Positions 13,429-18,904 of a stretch of DNA of 18,904 nucleotides are shown here, in pieces (within the stretch, counting starts at the first letter, position 1; the number at the start of each line of letters is the position of its first letter). The position numbers and the translations under genes are program-made. Below the pieces are notes generated by a model. It saw only the letters and a program-made list of their open reading frames with translations. It ran no database searches and was not told the DNA's origin. This DNA comes from SOKG01 sp964502665 (GTDB taxonomy: Bacteria; Chloroflexota; Dehalococcoidia; SZUA-161), in the NCBI GenBank assembly GCA_964502665.1, contig CAZCXP010000035.1, positions 1 to 18,904 of the forward strand, given 5' to 3'.

Positions 13429-14064
13429 CTAGTCGCTGAGTCTGAAAGGCGGATAGCGGTCGGTCGTTAACAAGAACGCGTATGCCGCCACTCTCAAATA
13501 CCACCGAAACACGCCGACCACAAAGTCAAACAGGTCTTTGGGGTAACGGCCGGTAAACAAGATGGCGAACCAGGAGACTATGACGACCACGATGGCAGCG
13601 ATAGCGAGGAACCAGAGAATAATGTAGTGCGGAATGGCCAGTATCCATTTTACCAGCGGCAGCCAGCGGTTGAGATCATCTCTGGCATTCGGATAGGGGA
13701 TGTCGATGTGAACCGCCTGCTCCTCGTCAGTCGAAGGGTATTCATCCCTCAGCAGCGCTAGATATGACAGAACGCGGGTAGCGAATCTGGCTATGGCTAG
13801 GTTCCAGTCAAACCACCACTTGGGATACTTCTGCCGGAATACCAGCATCAGCACAGTTGGCAGAACAACAAATAGGCCTAAACCACAGCCCTGGAACCAC
13901 CACGGCTCCTCCTCCCAGGCGAACGCAGTGCCGACAAGTAGCGCCAAGACGATCCATATGGGAATTACCGTGAAGACCCTGAAGAAAGTAGTAAGCTTGT
14001 CCAGATCTCTGTCTGGGTAGTCGATGGACAGGCTCATTGGGTACTCGCTTGAAGCTTCCGCCAT
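13429..14064 (-). CDS. DUF4389-domain membrane protein
   Basis: 211 aa with two DUF4389-like units. Unit 1 runs SIDYPDRDLDKLTTFFRVFTVIPIWIVL to WNLAIARFATRVLSYLALLRDEYP; unit 2 runs IDIPYPNARDDLNRWLPLVKWILAIPHYIIL to FDFVVGVFRWYLRVAAYAFLLTTDRYPPF. Each has a membrane span after the P-x-P/IPH element, and two further spans lie at about 54-76 and 147-172. The tandem repeat of R(F/Y)..R...Y..LL..(E/R)YP is the family hallmark. Function is unknown. GAGGAGG lies 8 nt before the ATG. Gene order (unknown membrane protein, DUF4389, PspC) suggests a small envelope-associated operon. Confidence 0.88.
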   Translation of the reverse strand: MAEASSEYPMSLSIDYPDRDLDKLTTFFRVFTVIPIWIVLALLVGTAFAWEEEPWWFQGCGLGLFVVLPTVLMLVFRQKYPKWWFDWNLAIARFATRVLSYLALLRDEYPSTDEEQAVHIDIPYPNARDDLNRWLPLVKWILAIPHYIILWFLAIAAIVVVIVSWFAILFTGRYPKDLFDFVVGVFRWYLRVAAYAFLLTTDRYPPFRLSD

Positions 14065-14200
14065 GATAGAACCTCCTCTATTTATTCTGTTGCGGGAATA
14101 CGAGTTGGCCTTTTCACGCTCTCCTTTGTCCCGGGGTGCCTCACCAGGCCCACGGGCGCAACACTGTCCCCTGAGTTCCAGACCTGGTGGTTTGCGATCT

Positions 14201-14881
14201 CTACGACCTCCGTACCGCCAGGACGATCATGGAAGTCCCGAGCAGTAGCACTACTATTCCCCCGACGAGAAGCCCCACACTGATCGCAAGTAGTGCCCCA
14301 GGAACCTTCACCTTGAACACGGCGTCCAGATCAACACCGGCAGACCCGTCGTCGTTCATCAGCACGATGGAGTGGCTGCCGACCTCTGTTTCCCACTCCG
14401 TGGTCTGGGTTGCGGCCCCATGCTCCGAGACTTTCCAGAACTCCTCAGATGCGGGGGCTGTAGGTTCAGAACTGCCGGGGTGATTTGTATAATCTACTTC
14501 TTCGAAAGATAGCCAACGGGTGTGGGCAAAGCTCATCTCATCATACTCGACATCGCTAAGGTAGGCTTCCACATCTGACTCCTCGGCTACCCCGATAAAG
14601 ATGTTCTTCGCAGGATCGTTGTTTGAGCCTTCTACGGCGAAGGCGGTGGCTATGCCGAACCAGTCTAATACGTCGAGCGCTACTTCATCTATATCGATGG
14701 GCCCGGTAACGACGGCATGGGAATCCCTTTCAATGTGGATGGGGTCTGAAGTGATGAACCCTTCGCTATCTGTGTGGGTTCTTTCCAGCCACAGCAAAGT
14801 TCCCCCGCCGAACACGAGGCCGACTGCCACCAGTATGACGATGACTCCGAAGACCAGAAGCAGAATCTTCCCTGCGCTCAC
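14201..14881 (-). CDS. two-helix membrane protein of unknown function
   Basis: 226 aa from a GTG with GGGGAGGTG 5 nt upstream. One membrane helix at the N-terminus (about 5-30, ILLLVFGVIVILVAVGLVFGGGTLLWL) and one at the C-terminus (about 197-222, LLAISVGLLVGGIVVLLLG) enclose an acidic extracytoplasmic domain of about 165 residues. This domain has many Asp, Glu, Ser and Thr and the segment TRWLSFEEVDYTNHPGSSEP. The topology mirrors the DUF3068 proteins, but I see no sequence similarity. It lies upstream of DUF4389 in the same direction with a 136-bp gap that holds nothing obvious. No family recognised. Confidence 0.75.
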   Translation of the reverse strand: MSAGKILLLVFGVIVILVAVGLVFGGGTLLWLERTHTDSEGFITSDPIHIERDSHAVVTGPIDIDEVALDVLDWFGIATAFAVEGSNNDPAKNIFIGVAEESDVEAYLSDVEYDEMSFAHTRWLSFEEVDYTNHPGSSEPTAPASEEFWKVSEHGAATQTTEWETEVGSHSIVLMNDDGSAGVDLDAVFKVKVPGALLAISVGLLVGGIVVLLLGTSMIVLAVRRS

Positions 14882-15002
14882 AATGGCACCTCCCCGTTCA
14901 AAATCGCAGTCCGCGACAACAATATCAGGCCTGGGATCAAGAAGTCAAGGAATCGGGGGAGGCCCAATAACAGCGATTCCCTTGAAGTACCAAGGTTGTG
15001 GG

Positions 15003-15153
15003 TGTCATTGCGAGCTGGGTAGGTTGCCCGACGTCGGGCAACCTACCCACTGAACGGAGTGAGGGGGAAGGGCCAGCGAAGCAATCTCACCATAAATAGA
15101 TTCAAGATTGCTTCGTCGCCCCTTCGACTGGCTCAGGGCTCCTCGCAATGACA
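15003..15153. mobile_element. MITE-like element with 12-bp terminal inverted repeats
   Basis: TGTCATTGCGAG at 15003-15014 is exactly inverted as CTCGCAATGACA at 15142-15153. Inside, CGAAGCAATCT (15077-15087) and AGATTGCTTCG (15105-15115) form a second matched pair, so the element can fold into one long hairpin. It has no coding capacity and no clear target duplication. The termini match a type of non-autonomous repeat seen between genes of many bacteria. A 34-bp palindrome (15016-15049) interrupts its left arm. The rest of the gene-free stretch 14882-15325 shows nothing I can name. Confidence 0.8.
15016..15049. repeat. perfect 34-bp palindrome with GTAG-ended 28-bp core
   Basis: TGGGTAGGTTGCCCGAC is followed directly by its exact reverse complement. 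The core 15019-15046 is GTAG, ten bases, their complement, CTAC: the same 28-bp plan as the palindromes at the RAYT gene but with different inner bases. It lies between CGAGC and GAACGGAGTGAG, where the surrounding MITE-like element would otherwise be continuous. Confidence 0.85.
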
Positions 15154-15325
15154 TAGAGATGTGGCAACACCAACTTGGTCACGAATCGCTATTCTTGGGG
15201 AGAGAAGGTTGAGAAGCTGTCACGTCTTGGGGTGAATCTCTTGGTGACTTCTGTGGCTACCGATGCAATCCCTCGCCCGTGCGCAATGCAATTGCAGTGG
15301 TCGAAACGAAAAGGTTTTCTGAGGA

Positions 15326-17935
15326 CTACTGAACCAGAGGCATGTCCGCGCCCATTCCCGGTAAGCCTCTCGCTTTCGCTGAACCCGAATGATTCAGCCG
15401 CTCCCGCTGATTCTTTTGAGTCAAGCGGCTCAGCCCTCCCCCAGCCTCTTTAGAGTCGAGCGGCTCCCACAGGGCAACGAAGACCCTGACGATTTCGGGA
15501 TCGAACTGAGTGCCAGCGTTACGGTTCAATTCATCTACAGCCTGCTGATGAGTTAATTTAGTCTCACGGTAGGGACGTGCCGATGTCATAGCATCGTAGG
15601 CATCGGCTACAGCCAGAATCCGAGCGTCAAGGGGGATATTCTCGCCTTCCAGCCCTGCCGGATAGCCATTGCCATCCCAGCGTTCATGATGGTATTGAAT
15701 GGCAGCCAAACAGCCACTCAAACTCTTGACATGTTTCAGTATCGCTGCTCCCAACTTGGGATGCGCATATATTGGCTCCCAGTCCTGATCACGCAGAGGC
15801 CCCCGCTTGGCAAGCAACCTGTCGGAGACTCGAATCTTGCCAATGTCGTGCAGCAGCGCGGCCGCTCGGATTGTGGCTATCTGCTCTTCAGAGTAGCCAA
15901 GCGCCTCGGCAATCTCTGTCGCATATTGGCAAGCCTTCATTGAGTGACCGTAGGTATAAGGGTCCTTGGCATCAACTGTAGCGGCCAAGGCATGTATGGT
16001 GCTCAGAACCTCCTGCTCTCCCGCCCCCTCAACTCCCATTCCTGGTATCGACGGAGGAGCTACATCACAGGCCAATGATATTCGATTCCTCCCTGCTTGC
16101 TTGCTATGATATAATGCGGCATCCGCCGCCTGGAGAAGTTCTTCACGCATAACCCCGTCAGTAGGCCATGAAGCTATGCCAATGCTACAAGTCAATGCAA
16201 CCGCTTTGGAGTCCATTTCGCTTTCTATCCTCTTGCGTATCCTCTCCCCTACGTTGTAGGCATCGTCAAGCGGTGCCTGCGGCAACATAACGGTAAACTC
16301 GTCTCCGCCGTAGCGAAAGGCCAGGTCTATCCCTCTGATCGACTCCACTATGTATCGCGCAATTTCCTTAAGGATATCATCGCCCGCCAGATGGCCACAG
16401 ACATCGTTATACGCCTTAAAGAGGTCAAGGTCCAAGAATAGCAGGGAGAATATGTCACCAAAGCGAGAACACCTTGAGATCTCCTCATCAACGCGGTCGT
16501 GGAAATAGCCGTGATTAAGCAACCCAGTCAGCTCATCGACATGAGCCCTATCTCTCGCTTGGGCGTAAAGCTGAGCGTTTCCTATCGCCGCCGCCGCATC
16601 ATCGACCAGCGTCCTCAGCAGGTCGATGTCACCGCTGGTGTACAAACCGCCCGACCGCTTCTTGCTCAGCGCCAGAATTCCCACCAGCTTGCCATCGCTC
16701 TTCATCGGCAGAAGTAACTCTATTTTCGCACGTTCGATGGAATCGCTTTCCGCCTCGCACAGGCCCCTGAACTCCGGTGCTCCGTCTATGAGGTCTAGAG
16801 AGAGAGGCTTATCCTCTCTGGCAAGCCAGCTCATAATCGGGCTATCCTTGCTCAGACTGATAGGCATAACCTCCTGTCCCTCGATCAGTCCCTTGCCGAA
16901 CTGTAAAGTGAAGTCGCCGTTGCTGGGGAGCAGAAGACTCGCCTGGGTGGCATTCATCGCCCTTGGTAGCGGTTTCAACATCCCCTCCGCTAACCTATTC
17001 AGATCGAGAACAGCGCTCATTCTCTGACCGAAACTGAGCACCATCTGCCGATAATCATAGGCTGCTCCATAGAAGACCTTGTCTACAGTCATCTGAACAT
17101 GATTCAGTAGGGGATTGAATAACATAGCCATAAGAAATGCCATCGCGACAATAGCTACAAGACTGGTGGAGCTGGTCCAGCTTTGAGCAAGGTAGTCCAA
17201 GCCAAAGAGCATAACCAGATATGAAGTAGCGATAAAAACGACTGTGGATGAGTATGCCAGGCCTTTTCTTACAACCAGTCTGATATCCAGCAGCTTACGC
17301 CCCGAAATGGCATAGGTGATCAGCAGGGCGTTGCCCAGGTGACCAAGATGCTCCACCGGATACTCTGAGAAAGCGGGAAAAGCAATTCTGACACTGAAAA
17401 CCGCCAGCAGAGAAACACCGATCAAGAGGTAGACAGCTCTATTCCGACTTTGAGGATCCTTCGAAGCACGGTATCTTTGCACCAGGTAGAATGTCGATAG
17501 CGCGGTAAACCACGCACCACCTATAATCAGCAAATAGAGCCATCGCCCATAGTGGATACTGACCTCTGTACCGCCTGCATACTGGACACTCTGGGGAATG
17601 TAACCCAGGGCAGCCAGCAGCGCGAGGCCTGCAATAAACGCGTATCCCAGCGCGGCCCACATAACCACATGTTTGCGGGTAAACGCGCAAACTAAGTGAC
17701 AATAGCCGACAACCGCCCACAGTCCTGTCACTGGCAAGAGTCTACCCCACAGAGATAACTGCCCCGGGAAGTAGTCAGCGTACAACAGGAAGCTGCTCAG
17801 AGCCCACGCCGCAGACGCAATCACATACACCAACAGTAGCTGGCGCGTTACTGCGCGTCTGTCACGAAGGACAATCGTAAGGGGGAGGAGGTAGGCAAGA
17901 AGGACTACCAGTGGAATCGCCGAATAGCCAGTCAT
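15326..17935 (-). CDS. membrane GAF-GGDEF-HD-GYP cyclic-di-GMP synthase/phosphodiesterase
   Basis: 869 aa. Residues 1-275 hold about eight membrane helices of the histidine-kinase N-terminal 7TM type. A GAF domain follows (about 295-455), then a GGDEF domain (about 463-620) with LDLDLFKAYND and an intact GGDEF at 543-547, preceded by the inhibitory site RGID (534-537) five residues before. The HD-GYP domain (about 640-825) has His664, His696-Asp697, His725, His749-His750 and GYP at 757-759. So both synthesis and hydrolysis of cyclic-di-GMP look possible, with product feedback. A low-complexity tail (826-869) has no known motif. It is a single-gene unit behind a TTGACC promoter. The membrane part presumably senses a signal; its ligand is unknown. 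Confidence 0.95.
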   Translation of the reverse strand: MTGYSAIPLVVLLAYLLPLTIVLRDRRAVTRQLLLVYVIASAAWALSSFLLYADYFPGQLSLWGRLLPVTGLWAVVGYCHLVCAFTRKHVVMWAALGYAFIAGLALLAALGYIPQSVQYAGGTEVSIHYGRWLYLLIIGGAWFTALSTFYLVQRYRASKDPQSRNRAVYLLIGVSLLAVFSVRIAFPAFSEYPVEHLGHLGNALLITYAISGRKLLDIRLVVRKGLAYSSTVVFIATSYLVMLFGLDYLAQSWTSSTSLVAIVAMAFLMAMLFNPLLNHVQMTVDKVFYGAAYDYRQMVLSFGQRMSAVLDLNRLAEGMLKPLPRAMNATQASLLLPSNGDFTLQFGKGLIEGQEVMPISLSKDSPIMSWLAREDKPLSLDLIDGAPEFRGLCEAESDSIERAKIELLLPMKSDGKLVGILALSKKRSGGLYTSGDIDLLRTLVDDAAAAIGNAQLYAQARDRAHVDELTGLLNHGYFHDRVDEEISRCSRFGDIFSLLFLDLDLFKAYNDVCGHLAGDDILKEIARYIVESIRGIDLAFRYGGDEFTVMLPQAPLDDAYNVGERIRKRIESEMDSKAVALTCSIGIASWPTDGVMREELLQAADAALYHSKQAGRNRISLACDVAPPSIPGMGVEGAGEQEVLSTIHALAATVDAKDPYTYGHSMKACQYATEIAEALGYSEEQIATIRAAALLHDIGKIRVSDRLLAKRGPLRDQDWEPIYAHPKLGAAILKHVKSLSGCLAAIQYHHERWDGNGYPAGLEGENIPLDARILAVADAYDAMTSARPYRETKLTHQQAVDELNRNAGTQFDPEIVRVFVALWEPLDSKEAGGGLSRLTQKNQRERLNHSGSAKARGLPGMGADMPLVQ

Positions 17936-17990
17936 TTATCTGAACCAGCCTTCTTGTAGCTAGCGACGCGGTGCGTCACTCTGTACAACC

Positions 17991-18018
17991 ATTATGCGCC
18001 AAACGGGAGTCGGGTCAA
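17991..18018 (-). promoter_or_regulatory. promoter for the GGDEF/HD-GYP gene
   Basis: Minus strand: TTGACC (18013-18018, five of six), 16-bp spacer, CATAAT (17991-17996, five of six). Transcription would start near 17984, leaving about 49 nt of leader that includes a small GACGC-ACC-GCGTC hairpin (17965-17977). I see no c-di-GMP riboswitch there. Confidence 0.55.
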
Positions 18019-18161
18019 GATTACAATCGTAACTGGGCAGCGGTACTTCCAGACGTCACGAAACACCACCCAAGTACATCACATCGCGCTAATACGCTCG
18101 CAGTTCTCTAGAGCGCACAAGACTGCACCTGACTAGACCAGAACGGCCAATCGTATGTCAT

Positions 18162-18353
18162 CGCGTAGGGGCTTGGAATGTTTCCTTTGGCCGGGCGAAG
18201 GAGGGGGTGAATGAGGATGTGGAAGGGCTTAGAACCGCCTGGAATCTCGGCAAGAATGTGGCCCTTTTGATGAAGAAGTTGAAAACGCGAGGCATTACAA
18301 TCGTACAGCTCAGAGTGCCAGATGGTCATACACAAAAAATAGGAAAAAGGTAG
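18162..18353 (+). pseudogene. 3' remnant of a flavodoxin-family (NADPH-dependent FMN reductase-like) gene
   Basis: The frame ending TAG at 18351-18353 reads NEDVEGLRTAWNLGKNVALL and then MKKLKTRG. This strongly recalls the C-terminal helix of flavodoxin-family oxidoreductases (EGL.TA.NLG..VA.L). Before it, VGAWNVSFGRAKEG could match the preceding strand and loop. The frame is open from 18093 but the part before about 18162 does not look like the family, and the nucleotide-binding N-terminus is absent, so this is most likely a decayed end. A GTG at 18207 next to GAAGGAGG could still permit a short product. The rest of the gene-free stretch 17936-18459 shows only the promoter above and a hairpin-like CCCCTCAGGGG near 18410. 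Confidence 0.45.
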
Positions 18354-18459
18354 GGTACAACCGCGACAAGCGATGTAGTATATTCGTAGTTACCCCGGAC
18401 TTCGAACCCCTCAGGGGAGGGGGCAAGGTGGTGAGGCGGAGTTGGATGAAGGAGACAGC

Positions 18460-18900
18460 ATGGGCGCAGTGCTGCGACTGGTGAGAGAAAGGGTGAACAA
18501 AGCCGTGGAGAGGGATCGCCGTGCCGAAAGACGCATGGGGCCGGCCTCAAGAGTGCTGTGGCCATGGCGAGAGTCGCGACTCGTCGTCCTGGTGGTTCTT
18601 CTGGCTCTCCTGGACTACGCAACTACCTGCGGCGCTCTGGAGCTGAGTGGAAAGGGCCATATCGAGGAAGGGGGGATGCTCGCGGGCTGGGCCATGCGAA
18701 TAGGCGGGCTGGGGTGGCTGTTCCTGGTGGACCTGGGTGCGGTGATAGCTCTGTTAATCGCAGCCACAACTGCGCGGTTTCTCTGCTTCAAATTCGGCTT
18801 CGAAGGGTTCGGACGTGCCGCCTTTGTCGTCCTGCTGCTGCCGTATGCAGTGGTCGCTTTCGCTGCCGTCGTCAACAACCTGTTGCTGACATTCCTATAG
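18460..18900 (+). CDS. small three-helix membrane protein, possibly DUF5658-like
   Basis: 146 aa from ATG 18460, chosen because GAAGGAG lies 5 nt upstream; an in-frame TTG at 18442 has no such site. A basic N-terminus (about 1-40, many Arg) is followed by three membrane helices: VVLVVLLALLDYATTCGALE, GWLFLVDLGAVIALLIAATT and AFVVLLLPYAVVAFAAVVNN. The LDY-x-TT motif in helix 1, followed by an E-x-GG/NP-like loop, recalls DUF5658 proteins, but I am not sure. Function unknown. The gene ends four bases before the window edge; what follows is not seen. Confidence 0.7.
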   Translation: MGAVLRLVRERVNKAVERDRRAERRMGPASRVLWPWRESRLVVLVVLLALLDYATTCGALELSGKGHIEEGGMLAGWAMRIGGLGWLFLVDLGAVIALLIAATTARFLCFKFGFEGFGRAAFVVLLLPYAVVAFAAVVNNLLLTFL

Positions 18901-18904
18901 TAGG

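Noticed and set aside
17936..17990. c-di-GMP riboswitch upstream of the GGDEF/HD-GYP gene
   Set aside because: The leader is only about 49 nt and lacks the conserved riboswitch core; it has just a small hairpin.
18211..18269. 19-codon frame from ATG 18211
   Set aside because: It overlaps the flavodoxin-like frame in another phase and resembles nothing.

Overview
The window looks like a chromosomal segment of a Chloroflexota bacterium, most likely of the Dehalococcoidia type. That is an inference from gene content: bacterial NurA/HerA with a HAS-barrel partner, tandem DUF3068 (PorA-type) proteins, a lemA-htpX pair, and intergenic DNA crowded with small palindromic repeats. It has no rRNA, tRNA, CRISPR array or complete insertion sequence that I can see.

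Layout. 1-140: a 55-bp repeat present twice that supplies the 3' end of rnhB (RNase HII, minus). About 838-921: a hairpin-rich repeat with an inverted partner at 5516-5640. 979-1782: a TylF-type methyltransferase (plus). 4142-1830, minus: a probable operon of a zinc-ribbon protein, LemA and a membrane M48 (HtpX-like) protease with an extra C-terminal zinc ribbon, behind a good TTGACA promoter. 5471-4242, minus: a GT4 glycosyltransferase whose promoter implies a leaderless mRNA.

5700-10636, plus: nurA, then a glutamine cyclotransferase, a REP-associated tyrosine transposase (RAYT), a HAS-barrel protein and herA. The HAS-barrel and herA genes overlap by 4 bases. nurA, the HAS-barrel gene and herA look like one DNA end-processing unit that was split by the other two genes. 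The RAYT gene carries GTAG-ended palindromes, its likely substrate, inside its own reading frame and across its stop codon.

12678-10679, minus: two tandem DUF3068 paralogues. 12679-13144: a gene-free stretch with palindromes, hairpins and perhaps a relic of a structured RNA. 14881-13145, minus: three small membrane protein genes (unknown, DUF4389, PspC). 15003-15153: a MITE-like element interrupted by a second GTAG-ended palindrome. 17935-15326, minus: a large membrane GAF-GGDEF-HD-GYP cyclic-di-GMP enzyme. 18162-18353: a probable 3' remnant of a flavodoxin-family gene. 18460-18900: a small three-helix membrane protein.

The most interesting signal is the interplay of the RAYT, its GTAG palindromes in two sequence types with the same 28-bp design, and the interrupted nurA/herA locus. 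Function calls rest on motifs read by eye; no database search was possible.
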